Shown: positions 1 through 12,700 of the stretch, piece after piece | Layout: the number at the start of each line of letters is the position of its first letter | Position numbering within the stretch: position 1 is the stretch's first letter | Assembly (NCBI GenBank): GCA_963978905.1 | Contig: OZ022259.1 | Span: 13,268,001-13,332,000 of the forward strand | Reading direction: 5' to 3' | DNA: 64,000 nucleotides | Origin: Trichostrongylus colubriformis | Lineage: Eukaryota > Nematoda > Chromadorea > Rhabditida > Trichostrongylidae | The notes under the pieces: model-generated | Told to the model about the DNA's origin: nothing | The model's database searches: none | Seen by the model: only the letters and a program-made list of their open reading frames with translations | Program-made: the position numbers and the translations under genes

Positions 1-41
1 CGTGGCCGCCCGCGGCGAGCGGCGCGGCGAGTGCGAGTCCA

Positions 42-220
42 GTGGCGGACATGGCAGCCTTCAAGCGAGGCAGTGTGGCACGGATGGAGGTGGCAGGATG
101 GCATGACTGGAGGAGGCAGTGCGGCATGGGTGGAATGCAGAAGTGATGCAGCCACGCTCTGCCGGGCTCCCAAAGGCAAACCGATTCGGCAAGTCGTGCT
201 GATGGCGCCGCGAGCGGAAC
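42..220 (+). repeat. GC-rich fragment related to the MITE at 51174-51380
   Basis: Shares GGCAGCCTTCAAGCGAGGCA, GCAGCCACGCTCTGCCGGGC and GATTCGGCAAG...TGGCGCCG with the reverse complement of 51174-51380. The element ends are not intact here. Open frames over this stretch are therefore repeat-derived rather than genes. Confidence 0.6.
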
Positions 221-579
221 GCCGCGAAGCGATCCGCTGTCATATCTGCGCACACCCGCCGACAACTGCTGAAAGGATGTTTGGTTGGAGTTCGAACGGG
301 TTGACTTTTATATTCAAATCTCGACTCCTCTCCACTTTACACTAGTTTCAAGGAAGTTTTGGTTCTTGCTGTCTTCGTGTATCTGTACTGCACTTAGTAC
401 ATTTATTTTTAGAGGAATTACATCCATGAAGTTTCGAGCACGACTCTTTCAATCGCGAAGGAAGCAATTGATGTTAATTGACAGAAGCGATCGGCGCCTC
501 ATAAAGTATCATATCAATTAACCACAGGTTATGCGGGTGTCAGTGGTTTGATTATATGGACGTTTGATCAATCCATTAA

Positions 580-1014
580 GGAAATCGGAAGGGGTCTGAA
601 GAAAGAGGAATATGCAAAGAAATGATCTTTCTGTAAAGAACATTCAACGTTGGAAGCGATGATCGGTGGAAAAACCCGGAATCAAAAGCGCGACGCTGTG
701 GTGTGCATTCGCATCACATTCGCATCACTTCGAGCTGCACACACCGACTTTCCGAGTTGTCCGCTGTGAAGACGTCATTATTGTCTCGTAGATTGTATTA
801 CATTCATACGTGAGATAAGTGAAAAAATACACAGCAACAAACAAGTAAAACAGTCAGATGAAGAATAAGCGAAAGCGTGTGAAAAAAGTCCGATTGCAAT
901 CAAAACCTCATGAATTCTTTTTCGACGTCTTGCAAGGTGTCGTGTGTGCATTGCAGCAGCTGCAGGCCATCGTAATCCTATACCGAAAGCCAAAATTGCC
1001 CCCTCCCGATGTCT
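580..1014. mobile_element. TTAA-flanked foldback MITE, type 1 (piggyBac-like target)
   Basis: Flanked by TTAA at 576-579 and 1015-1018. The ends are imperfect inverted repeats (GGAAATCGGAAGGGGTCT against AGACATCGGGAGGGGGCAA). The interior matches 28356-28767 (inverted) and 42244-42698, including AAGAAATGAT and GAGTTGTCCGCTGT. It has no coding capacity. TTAA duplication is characteristic of piggyBac elements. Confidence 0.75.
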
Positions 1015-1470
1015 TTAACACACAAATCTTTTGGATGCCAGTACCGATTCAGTACTGAGCTCTGCAATTAATTTGCTATTTATACAAGGAAATCATATAT
1101 AACCATAATATATATGAGTATTACTTATGTAAGTGGTATACTGCTTCGTATCGTGGGTATACTATTTATAACTATTGGGATGTAAGTTTTGTTGATGGCT
1201 CAATATAGGCACTCTGAATGTCTTGTAATGAAGTAAGTGTCTAGATCTTACCCTTTGAAGATCTATCGAACAACTTGTTTTCGAGCTATATTCTAACTTA
1301 TCACTCTGTTAGTTTCATGTTAGTTTCAATTTTTTTGGTTTTTCCAATCAGAATGTCGGATGATTGTTCATTGAAAGCCTTTCGTTAATAAAATATAAAA
1401 CAAAAATAAAATAAAATAGATATTAAGTGAAGTCCGTTGCTAGATAGTCAAACAAATGTTACTATACTAG

Positions 1471-1679
1471 AATGCTGAGTTATGGGCTGAAGCTTCGGTG
1501 TCGTAGCGGACTCGAACCCGCACTTCATCCTTTCCGGGGATATGTGCTAATCCATTACACTACCTACACCCCTTTCACCATAACTCAGCTTTTGAATGGT
1601 ATATTTACCATAGCTTATCAGCACTAACACGTATAACGTGTTGAGTCGGTTGGCCAATATCGGCATAGAACTGTGAAGC
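1471..1679 (-). repeat. tRNA-like element, diverged copy (interrupted by TTAA MITE)
   Basis: Contains GCTGAGTTATGGG, the tRNA-like module 1497-1569, the outer inverted partner TAACTCAGC, the block TGGTATATTTACCATAGC and the block TTGGCCAATATCGGCAT. It matches the copies at 21.2 kb over its length. A TTAA-flanked MITE interrupts its far end, and sequence resembling the family tail resumes after 2095. Confidence 0.75.
1497..1569 (-). tRNA. Degenerate tRNA-like sequence (pseudogene)
   Basis: An older copy of the tRNA-like module. Substitutions in both acceptor strands and in the T-stem side (GTAGCGGACTCG in place of GGCGGACGGGACTCG) break the stems. The D-arm and anticodon arm remain recognisable on the minus strand. 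Confidence 0.45.
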
Positions 1680-1683
1680 TTAA

Positions 1684-2091
1684 AGACACCGTTAGGGGTA
1701 AGTTCGGCAAATTGGGGGATTACGAAAGTAGAGGTGCTCAGCAATATAACAGTAGAGAAAGAACGACATAAAACGGCGAAAAAACCGAGAAATAGGAACC
1801 CAAAAATCCCCCTTCTCTCCCCCGTCTTCTGCGTCTCTAGCCGGAGTGGACTGAAGACAGGCCAGAGTCTGAACCAGCCGGCCGCGATTGTTGTCCCCCC
1901 CCCTCCACGGCAACTCCCCCGGGCGCATAACGGCATAACGGCATGCAGAGCTGCGGGGTCGTTATAAGACCCCAAGCCGCGTTTTTTCAACGCGCTTTTC
2001 GCCACATACTGACCTCCACTGAAGTAGAAGGTTCGTTTTCAGAGAACATGTACTCCCAAATCTCAGTTTTCTCTTACCCCTAATGGTGCCT
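1684..2091. mobile_element. TTAA-flanked MITE, type 2, inserted in a tRNA-like element
   Basis: TTAA sits at 1680-1683 and 2092-2095. The ends are AGACACCGTTAGGGGTAAG and the inverse of AGGCACCATTAGGGGTAAG. The interior (ACAGTAGAGAAAGAACGACA, GACCCCAAGCCGCG) is shared with 35330-35590 (inverted) and 53600-53945. The flanks on both sides belong to the tRNA-like family. Confidence 0.75.
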
Positions 2092-2095
2092 TTAA

Positions 2096-2251
2096 AGCTT
2101 GAAGATGCTGATTTTGATACTTTTGATTTTAGGTGGCTGCTGATTATCGCCGCAGACCGCGATGCGAAAGTTACCACTAGGATGCTGAGTTATCCTAGTG
2201 GCAAAAGCTTCGGTGTCGGACGGGACTCGAACCCGCACTTCACGCTTCCCA
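2096..2251 (-). repeat. tRNA-like element, truncated copy
   Basis: Begins with the family tail (GATTTTGATACTTTTGATTTT), then the GCTGCTGATTATCGCCGCAG block, GGATGCTGAGTTAT and the T-arm half of the tRNA-like module (GGACTCGAACCCGCACTTCA). It breaks off at about 2251, so the D-arm half is missing. It sits in tandem with the copy at 1471 across the inserted MITE. Confidence 0.7.
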
Positions 2252-2965
2252 TATATAAAATATCAAAATCAGTAAAACAACTGGTTCAACTTAACAACTT
2301 CGTTGCCCTAATAGTGCAACTGAAACATCTCCAGCTATGAACGTCAAAGAGGTAAAAATCAGCAGTTATCAAGAATCAAAAACATAAAAATCAGCAGTTG
2401 TTTTATATAATAGTTTGTGCCTATCGAGGTCAATTGGTGGAACATTCACTGTAATTACCTAACCTTTCGACTAAGTCGTCCCAAGCGCTTCATCTTTCCT
2501 ATCGGTTACGACATCGTGCCAGGACCACACAGAGAAACTCCAGCAACATGATGAAAAACTCACCCTGTAGTTTCTTTGAAAAACCTGAAAATCCCAAAAT
2601 CAAAATACATTTAATGCTTTTTTAGCGGAATTCCCACCTCATACGCCAGCACCGTGCACTTTATTTCGAATTAAGCGCTATTGCAATTCTCTGTTTTTGC
2701 CTTCCAAGAGCTGTAGAGAGGGTACCACGTCTCATACCGGCCGATATTCTCAACACGAGTTGCTGGAACCCCTTGTCTCTCCTGTATAAATACAATCACA
2801 AGCCCTACAGTCGATCTGATGAATTACTTCACTATGTGTACAATCACTTGCCGCGTGGGCAGATGACACAATTATCTAGTAACACTGCAAGTTACGAACC
2901 AATTACCGTCCGAGGTTCTCGTTAGAAATGTGACTAATAAACGTTGTCGTGCAACTGTGCTCTTC
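2252..2965. other. Intergenic, nothing recognised
   Basis: AT-rich sequence with no convincing coding exon, RNA gene or repeat matched elsewhere in the window. Confidence 0.5.
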
Positions 2966-2968
2966 TAA

Positions 2969-3409
2969 GGCCGCTTCCATACTTTGTGCACCGACGCCGT
3001 CACGCGCGTGACGTCGTCAAATCGACGCCGTCTCCTGCGTCAGTCTGAAGCCGTCACGCGCGTGACGGCGTCAAACACACGCAACCATTTGCCCGCCGCA
3101 GGAGACGGCGTCCATAGATAATGCGGACCCAATCACACTACAGTATGGTGATTGTGGCCGACTCGAATCTTGGCGCTGTGAAAATACACGAAGCGGGCAC
3201 GATCACCTTATTGGCACAGCGCCAAGATTCGAATCGGCCACGATCACCATGCTGTAGTGTGATTGGGTCCGCATTATCTATGCACGCCGTCTCCTGCAGC
3301 GGGCAAATGGTTGCGTGTGTTTGACGGCGTCAGATTGAGGCAGGAGACGGCGTCGAGTTGACGCCATCACGCGCGTGACGGCGTCGGTGCGCAAAGTATG
3401 GAAGCGGCC
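2969..3409. mobile_element. 441-bp foldback element, PIF/Harbinger-like (TAA target duplication)
   Basis: Flanked by TAA at 2966-2968 and 3410-3412. The ends GGCCGCTTCCATACTTTG and its inverse start arms of about 200 bp that pair nearly throughout, around a loop near 3180-3220. The left arm has one extra block of about 20 nt. The arms contain the self-complementary motif CGTCACGCGCGTGACG several times. TWA duplications suggest the PIF/Harbinger group. Open frames at 3121-3324 and 3278-3631 fall in or across this repeat. Confidence 0.8.
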
Positions 3410-6138
3410 TAATGTTTTTCTGAATGGCAGCACTGTTAGATATAGAGAAAGCCAAAGTGATAGTTTTGTTTGACGCGGTACCTCTTGCGGGACGACATGC
3501 CGTCTTCGTGATTCTGGTGCCGCATAGCCTTTAGCTATGGCTATTTCTGCAGTTAGCTGATGCGATTCATGTCTTTCAAAATCGCCTGCGCACATCGCCA
3601 TAGTCATTTTGAATGTTGCCGACAACTGCATATTAAACGGCAGTGGGATGAGCCAATGAAGTGAATCAAGATGTTCTTAAAGTTGCTTTTGCGGCTGTTC
3701 ATTCATTGAGCGGAAACATTCATCCATTTCGAATTGTGTTGATCTTCTAATGAAACAGTCGTCTATTTATCTACAGCACATGAAAGGTAGACGCCTGAGC
3801 ACTGGCTCTTCGATTCTACTCATAAAAATGAGGATCAGCGTTTTCAGTTTTCCCAAGTATAAAGTGAAGGAAGAACGCTGGTAGAGGGCGCCGTTACTAC
3901 TTGTGGCTACTGTACCAATTCTCTAATATCCTCCTAGGCTAGCCACCTACCTCCTCCAAAGCTTTTGACGTAGACCAAATGACGAACTCGGAAGAAGAAT
4001 GAAATCGTGCTTTGTACAATTATTCACAAAAACAATGTAGGAGGTGAATATGTGCTATAATGCCCTACTGAATGTAACGCATCAAAAAATTAGACGCAGC
4101 TCTTCAGCGACTGTCAGCGGTTTTCTTTCATCTTTTTACAACAGTTTCATGGTCCTGCATTGGTTCACTTGGTCTCAATGGTCTTACACTTAGTCTTCGG
4201 TTACCCTCTTTCGTGTTTTCACGAGAACCCATTTTTGTTGATAAAAAAAAACAACACTAGGTAATGCAAGCGGCGTCAGGCAATCCGTTTTGGATTGCGC
4301 CACGCACCCCGCTTCCGCTCAGTGTCGCAGTGCATTAAGTGCGATTTGGTCTATCTTTTGACTTCCTAATGTCAAATAGAAATTCTTTTGGATGAGCCTG
4401 GTACCAAGTTACCGACACCATAAGATTGATAGTGTGGTTGACCTGGGGGCCACTGTCAAAAATAGCGAAAGAGAAGGCTGTGTTCTGAGTTGTTAGAAGA
4501 GGGTCGTATTATTTGTTGAACACCTTATAGAACTAATTCTAATAATTTAGAACAGGTGAGGTAGACTCTAAAAATGGTTGTCAATCGAAAATCATGCTTT
4601 GGACTGTATTCGGCAACAATTCAATGATTATCTTTTAATGACCATTTTTTACGGAGACCATTTTAGTATGTCAAATGTATCACGTGTGGACAGGAGGGTT
4701 CATTGCATCAGCTTCACACGTTTTCTCAAATATTCGGGATTTCTAATCATATTTTCCACACATTTTATGGCACTACGAAGTTTCCGCGTATTTTCAATGG
4801 CCCAAACCTTGTCAACACGGCCTTTCAACAACATCCGCCTCAGTGCAAATATTTGACTTCGTTGCATTCAAAAACTTTGAAATCTGTTGCTGTGATCACA
4901 ATATTCATTTTAGGTGCCGCCTCATTGAAATTGGAAAGTTCTTGAAAGATTCTATGAGGAGACTTTTTATTTTACTTTAACTAGAGGTTCAGTCGCCCAA
5001 GACACAACTGAATTTAACGTGTTTCCTCCGTCTGCAACGAAAATTAGCAGCCATGAAAAATCACAAAATCAACTTCAGAAGCTGCTGTTCCTACTATCTC
5101 ATGGTTTATAATTACTTGCTTATTTACTGCATTTAGTAGCATATGTCATAAAATTTTAATAAACCTGTGCGTGCAGAACCCAAAAGTATGTCGTGCGGGT
5201 TGTAGTCTCGTCCGAAATCGAAGCATTTGCCAACTATGCAGCATCCCTGTGACAATGTTCACTTAGCGCACGCTGCGAAATTCAGCAGCTAACAAAGTCG
5301 AAACTTTATAAGATTAAAAACAACAAGGAACAAGGAAATAATTGTTAAATGGTTATACGAATAATTATCTCCTCAAACAACCACTTAATTTGAAACAACG
5401 TAGTAGAAAATGCATGTTGAAATATAAACCTTCATTTTTAGAACCTTCGAAAGTAACTCATTTATAAAACTCTATTCTTGGAAAGGTACAGGAGATGCCA
5501 TTTGCGAAGCAGGTATGTCGTTTCCCATGCACCACTATTCCTCCCACTGATTTTTAGAGACGATGATACGGGTAATATGAGTTACGAGAACTTCCAAGGT
5601 AAGTGATCATCATCCAAATGAAAGGAGCGGATGTAAGAAGACTATATGTGAGGAAATTTCCGTTGTAATGGAGCGCCTCGAGCGTTGTGAGATCCTCTTT
5701 CAACAGTTGTCACCTGTTTTATCCTGGACCGTCCCTTTTACTAACGTGACACACCCCTTTTCTAAAACAACATTGGGATGGAAGTCTATTTCCCTGGTTC
5801 GTTCCGTTTAAGGTGGCTATTAAAATTTTGCATTTCCATCAAATACTACAACTGAAGCTTTTATTCTGCCCAACGGGTGTGGTTCAATTGCTGAGAAGTG
5901 TTACATGGACTAAACACTGATAGAAGGAAAACACCGCAATTATTATAGCGATAAATCCAAAAAAACCTCTAGACAGGCGCAAAGGTAATTGATAATACAA
6001 CGAAAACTTTTTGATGTGATTTTTTGTGGTATTGTTGGTTCTTCGGAGAGGCATTTTCCACGCCTTCTCCTATGAAAAATTATTCATAGGGCATTATAAA
6101 CGACACAGGGTTGGGGTTACGGCTACAGTAACTTCAAG

Positions 6139-6250
6139 CGCGTGAAATATATTGTAATATTACTGTATTTGCATGCTAACCACTCGCACAGCGGCTTTCT
6201 GCTATCCACCGACATTTTACCAGACCTCTGCTCTCTGAGAACCGGTGAAA
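6139..6250 (+). repeat. Direct repeat, copy 1 (partner 6689-6800)
   Basis: About 110 bp including TGTAATATTACTGTATTTGC and GCGGCTTTCTGCT...ACCGG recurs with small changes at 6689-6800, about 550 bp downstream. No element ends were seen. Confidence 0.65.
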
Positions 6251-6688
6251 AACCTACTAAAATTGCTATCCATGGGAGGATTAGCAAGAGACCACTTTCG
6301 ATGCGGCTCAGCAGCTTTTTAGCAGGATATGTCGCCCGGGTCGTATAATGCATAGAATGCATGGAACGTCGATGCCGAAGGTTATTGTAGCAGCAGCAGC
6401 AGCAAGGTTGTACCGCTTACACTCTCATAGAATTTGCGATCTAGTCATTCTCAAGATTGAAGCTACAGGTAAATGCACATTTCCTTGCCTATAGTGACAG
6501 CAAGACTCAATTTTACTTAAGGATGTTTGAGAGAGGCAGCTCTGGAAAACTACTGATTTCCTTGGATACTTACGTCACTTTCAAAGGACCTTAAAGTTAT
6601 GACGCAGCGCTCATGCAAACTTAATCTTTTTTTAGCTCGCTTATTGGAAACTTGAAAAGGGCTTGAGCCTCCATAAGATTCTGCGACG

Positions 6689-6800
6689 TGCGTGAGTGAA
6701 ATAGATTGTAATACTACTGTATTCGCATGCTACCACTCGCGCTGCGGCTTTCTGCTTCCCCCGACCTTTTACCAAAACTCTGTTCTCCGAAAACCGGAAC
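6689..6800 (+). repeat. Direct repeat, copy 2 (partner 6139-6250)
   Basis: The second copy differs by several substitutions and short indels, so the duplication is not recent. Confidence 0.65.
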
Positions 6801-7653
6801 ACATTTTGAATTCGCATTTATTTTTACTCTGGATTTCATTAAAGTTTCTTTTAGTAGTGTGCTAAACGGCTCCCCTCTCCTTTACTCTTTATACTAACCC
6901 CGAAAAGATGCTAACTGTGTTTGAACTTATCTCATTATTGTGGAGTTTGATTAACCAGCAGAATTTAACCGTATAATCAATAAATCAATTATTTGATCAG
7001 TCAACAAATCAAATTAAGTCGATAAAATACCTGTTCTGCAATTGCATTTTTGTGGGGTGCTCTTGCAAATGTGGGCTAGTCTCCTTGCACTCTACATGAT
7101 GTACATGGAAAGGTCTCTGAACTTTTATCTTCAGTGTTCACCTTGTGGATTGAGTGCATTGAATCAATCATTTGATCAGTCAGACAAATCATATAATTTG
7201 TGGGATTTGTGATCACTTAGCACTTGTTGTTAGGTTTGACGTTTTCATGCTGTAGGAAAAAAAAGCTGTTTTCGTATGCTTTAAGCCTTCAGCACTACCG
7301 TCCACCTCAATTTTACAACCATGCCTCCTCGGGCAAAAATTAAAAATGTAACAGTTCAGATCGGGAGAATGATGTTGACATGAAGGCCTTTCCGAAAAGT
7401 GCTCACCTCACTTCTCTCTCAGCATCTTTTTCAGCGCGCAAATTGCATCGGTATTTGTTCGGTAACGGGTTGCAACCAGATTAACCTCCGCCCCCGAGTT
7501 CATGGGCGGCACCTGTGCATACATATAATAGATGCTGAACTTTGCACCATCTGATCATTTCCGATCTTGAGTTTCATTTGTATCTCCCATCGTCTCCCCT
7601 TTCCATCTTCTTGTGAATTTGAGAATTTATTTGTAATTGATACATGCCACTAA

Positions 7654-7723
7654 TTGAATAATAGTACGTAGATAAGTGGGCAAGTTGTTTGAATAATAGT
7701 ACATAGATAAGTGGGCAAGTTGT
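7654..7723 (+). repeat. Tandem duplication of a 35-mer
   Basis: Two head-to-tail copies of TTGAATAATAGTACRTAGAT plus GAAGTGGGCAAGTTGT-like sequence differ at one base, indicating a recent tandem duplication. Confidence 0.85.
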
Positions 7724-9318
7724 TTTTTACATATACTCAGTAACCTAAGGGATCAATTGCATTCTAGGGATTCAATTTATTACCCCCTTTAGTTTCACAG
7801 CGTGGTCTCTGCCACGCAGGAAATCCTGTTACGGAAATCCTGCCACGCAGTAAAAACGAATATCTGGTATGAGTGCAACAAAAGAAACGAAAATTGTATC
7901 ATAAATATTCACAACGATTCTGAACAATATATTTTTACCCCTTGTCGATTCGACCTCTTCGATTTCGATTGACGAGGCCTCGGGTGGGTGTTAATTACAG
8001 TACGTGAACCAACGAGCATCTGAGGACGAATTCTTGCGAAAAAATTCTCGCCCAACTCAACCTTCTGGCCTATTCCGTTTGGGGATATCCGGGAGAGTAG
8101 GCCTGCGAAGCATCTCATCGAAGTTTAAATTCCCCGAAGAGTGCTTTTCGACCTTTCTTCAGGATTGGACCAAACCCGATGTCGACCACCTGCGTCCTGT
8201 CATCGACACGTACCCAGAACATCTACGCGCAGTCAACTAAGAGGTCGTGTCGAGAAGTGATAATAACATATACTATAATGTTCAGAATCGTTTTACACCG
8301 CATCAACAGTGTTTATTGCGCACCCTATGCAACACTTGAAGGCTCACAACACATGAAAGCTTTTGGAAGTTGAACCTAATCCATTCGGAGCAGATGGAAG
8401 AATCAGTAGTGTCAGGTCGCAGAATAATCCTTGAAACATTGATTCCAAACTCTTCTGATAGCTCTCAGCCGAAGTGCTCCACCTTTCTCTGAAAGCTTTG
8501 AGAAGAGCTCACAAAAGCGGTACCCGGTACGGTTGAATGTTGAAATGTTGCTATCTCTGCACCTGCAATAGAAATAACAATTTCTTGAGGAGGATGGCGG
8601 AAGAACATGGCAAACTGCAATACCATTAGCAGATCTCATATTCATGTTTTTTGTTTTGAGGCTTTCTCTGATTCTTATGGAACGATATTTGCTCTGAAGA
8701 CATCACGGCCTGGTGGAGAATTTTTTTCGGAAATTTGCAAAACGTGAGACATCTTACATCCATTCGAAATCGTGGGGAAATATGAATCAGTGTCCGATTT
8801 TTATAGCAGCTGGGGTGGTTGCAATCCGACCGCCAACGAAATCGGAATCATCGGATTATCTCACTTTCAAGGTTAAAGCTGTGATTATGCTCACCACTGC
8901 CCTCTTCGTAATTTAATAAGAGTGCGTTTGGAGCAGTGGTGGAAGAAAAGATCGGCTAAAAGATGGTAATGTGAATGTGAGCCGGGTGTCACTTCTCCTC
9001 ACCAAACTACGAGACATTGACGATAGATTGTTGATAATCAGGGGAACAAGCCGGTAATGGCTAATGACGAGCTTGTTGAGCTGACTTCACTTCTGGTGGT
9101 GGTCCGCCTTTCTTAGAAAAACAGGTTGAAGGGAAATCTCATTACTGAGCTGGTCATCAGAGGACAGGCTCGATACCCTCTCCCCTTCACTCCCCATCTG
9201 CCAGGCTTTTTTCCAGCGATACCGTACATCATGCGCTCCCCACCATATGTTTCTATCCAGTCAATGAAAGTGCAAACGATGAACGACAGCAGCTAACTTA
9301 TTGCCTGCTTCGATGACT

Positions 9319-9753
9319 TCAAAGGAACCGTCCACGGAAAAATGAGTTTTTCTGTTACCGATATATTTATGTTTTCTTTGCCTAATGTGGGCCGCATGCG
9401 AAGTTTCACGCAAAAAAACTGAATCCGGCCAAAATACAGCACAACAAAGTCTCGGCCAGGTGGGCGGGGCCTCCGCTCACTTGCCCACCCCGTCGTCCGC
9501 CGCGGTCGGAGACGCAATTTAGGAACAGAAAGTTAAGTTAATAGTCCTACTCTCCGTTCCCAACAGCGGCGGACGACGGAACGGGGCTATTACTCGGAGG
9601 CCCCGCCCATCCGGTCTACAATGGGGGGAGCTCTACTTGACCGAGCTCTCACTCTTTTGAGTGGAACTTTGTGCATGCGGTCCTTATTAAGCAAATACAA
9701 CATAAATATATGGGTAACGAAGAAACTTGTTTTTCCGTGAACGACTCCTTTGA
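9319..9753. mobile_element. Foldback MITE, family B (copy 1)
   Basis: About 435 bp with outer arms (AAAGGAACCGTCCACGGAAA on the left, its inverse at 9735-9753) and GC-rich inner arms with GGCGGACGACGG and GCGGGGCCTCCGCTCACTTG. The same layout is at 24307-24736, with partial copies at 40425, 49140 and 62230. No coding capacity. Confidence 0.75.
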
Positions 9754-12700
9754 TTCTTTCGGCTCAAACCAATAGAAGAACCTCTTGAAGACAGCGCAGA
9801 CGAATGATGATGGCTGAAGGGATGAGTGGGTAGAGTTCTAAAAATTTCAAGCCGAGTTTAAGACGTGGCCGAGCTCTAACGGAAGGCATGATATTTTCTC
9901 GTTCAGATATGTAGCTTCTCTTTATGAACCGAATTTGAAATTTGTTGGAATTTGAAATTGATAATTTAGAAAAAAAAGATTCTGTTAGAAATTTGTGGAC
10001 ACTAAGATGAATAAATTTTGGGCAAACATTTCCGAACCAGGTAAAGCTGACTAAATTTAGTGGATGTTTCATGTACCTAACGTACTTACACTTTCTGCAT
10101 AATGAAAATAATCGTGTCAGCCGTTATTCAAGGCTACTGCCGTTTGAAAACAACACATTCACGCTGTTCTAGGTGATTGTACGATTAAATAGAAAGAATC
10201 AAAATTGAGGCCACGAACTGGTAACGGCTGATGTTGATCCTCTCTCCAAGGTTCACCATCCATAACATTCCATAACATTGTAAAGGACAGTTTACAGTTA
10301 TAGGGCTGCCCAAGAGTGACTCATTAAGTAATTGACAGTGGAAATACGAAGCCTCATCCCCGACAATAGTCACTGAGTAAATCTCAAGAATCCATAGCGA
10401 GTATGTAGTGAGTGACGAATAAATTAATTCGAATGCATGCTCAATGGAGCACGTCAGCACTGCATTTCTTCCTAAAATAGCATGTAATATGATATTTCGA
10501 AGTTGCCAGCTTTTGCCGTGGCAAAAATTTATTGGGTGAGTTTGCTTATCACTTCACCACTATAGTGGTCGGAATTCGCGACGGCTTTACACTTTTCCTT
10601 CATCATTTTCTTTATTTGCTTGTTTGCATTCCTGTGAAATGATCCTTGCAGTGTAGTCAGGTATCAGAGAAGAGGTTTTGAGCACTCCCTCAAAAGATAG
10701 AGATTTATTAGAGGTAGTGGGCGCTTTAAATAGGTCACCCATAAAAAGAGGAACTGCTTGAGATAAAGGAGATTATGCCAAAGCCTTCAAATGGCTTGAA
10801 AATTGAAATGGCCCTAGCTTCAACCCATGGTTGATATTCATGTACTCAACTTCATCGCATCATACGCATATCGATTGGAACCGTGCAGATCTGTGATGTT
10901 TGGCGGTCATACCCAACTCATGAGGAGCTTGGAGCCGAGGTCATGCCACCGAGGAAAAATTTCTTGCCCACTTTGCTACATATACAGTGCAGTCCTATAC
11001 TATACACTACTATGACGTTCTGTACTGCTTGTTTGGACTTCGAGCTTTCAATTTCTAGCAATTTACTTCTCCTTCGTGTACAGTAAAAATGGGGTTTTGT
11101 GAAAAACTAACTTCGCTGAACTACTTACACAGTCCACAGCAGGTTTTACAAACTACATGCCGCTGAATTATCTTTTTTTTCTGAAAAAAAGATGTTGCTA
11201 TCAATACATGAATGCCGTTTGCGGAAAAACTACTGCTTTTGGGAATGACTTCAAAATGTCCAGAACGCGCAGAAAAAGTATGGAATGTTATAGCTATGAA
11301 ATATTGCACTAAATTCTTGTCTTAACGATTCATGGTGCTTTGCTGCTTTTTCGCTGGGTCTGTAATGAGCGCGGACGCAGCACTCAGGAGCTGGGCTGCG
11401 AGCCATCCTTTGCGAGCAGACCCACATCACCTTCAGGCGCAGCTCCAGGACCCACCAGGACGATGTTCATGGTACAACTACTGCAGCGGTCTCTTCTTGC
11501 TATCCTAGAACCATTCAGCGGAAGAGAAAATCATTTTTGTGTTCCAACGACATGCCCCAACGAGACGCGAAAAGCCATTTTGGAAGAGCACTTCCGCCCT
11601 AATGGACCTTCTTGTTACAGCCGAGAGGTGTCCCTTGTATGGCCCCCTTGTTTTGCTTACCAGTGTTCCCCAGAGACAAAGTGAAAATGCAGAACGGGTA
11701 CATCCCAATTGGCCTCAGACTGAAACTTGCTTGCTCGGGCAAAAGTTTGCTAACGGTTTGCTGGAAAATGTATTTTGTAGGGAGCTAATACGCATATGTC
11801 AATAGTTTGAAGAACAGTTAAGTTTGTTGAATGTAACGCAACAACGGTTCGTACTTTGAGTTCTAGCCGGTGTTTATAATTTTGGACCTTATGCTTTGAC
11901 ACGTTCTCATTCCACACGCATCCCCCCCCCCTCGAGGCGCGGGCTGACCCATGGAATGCTTTACACACGTGGTATGGTCCAGAGGTTGGAGTTAATTAGG
12001 CAAATTCCTATTGTTATGCCTCGAAACTAACTTTGCGCAACTTCACTCGCATTTCTTTGTTCTAGCGCCCCATCATCGTGGCTTTACAATGCCGCCGATC
12101 ACCAGCAGCAGCGTAACTGAACGGAGAGGAGCGCATGCTCGTCAACTGTGCGGGTATTTCGGTTTTCGGTCGCTGGCGACGTTACGCAACGACGTTGCCA
12201 TCATGGTGGTATACGGCCATTCCACTCATTCACACAAAAACTTTGACAGTTCTCGGCTGGATGTCCTACCAGCAGTCACTGTCCACTTCCAGCCGCCTCC
12301 TCATTCGGTCTGCATAGACACACTCGAAGCGGAGAACAGTTATCTTCTCAATAAATCAGCGATTGGATCTTTCGAAATGCCTTCTCATCCTCATCGATTC
12401 AAGCGATTATGACGCTTCTTCTCGTCTCATTGGCTGCTACTTCACTTCACATACATTTGTTGTTACTGCTGGTGTTGTTTGTGTGAACATTCTTATGTCA
12501 ACAAAGTTGTGTTGCTTTAGCCTACCACTTGCTCCAACTCGGCGGTTGGCTCACTTGTCATCAGCCGCATTCCGGGTGTTCACTTCGAACTGCCTATTTA
12601 TTTTCACGTGATGGAGTTCCATAAGCCACTGATAGCATCCAGTTCTTTTTCATTTCTTCCATCTCGTCATCAATTCACTGTTGATCGCTAAACCAAACAA

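Larger units (their letters stand above)
3413..9318. other. Intergenic, AT-rich; short duplications only
   Basis: No exon recognised. It contains the direct repeat pair at 6139/6689 and the tandem 35-mer at 7654, listed separately, and a repeated ATTTGATCAGTCA motif near 6990 and 7165. Confidence 0.5.

Noticed and set aside
7654..7723. CRISPR-like repeat
   Set aside because: Only two head-to-tail copies without spacers, in a nematode genome.
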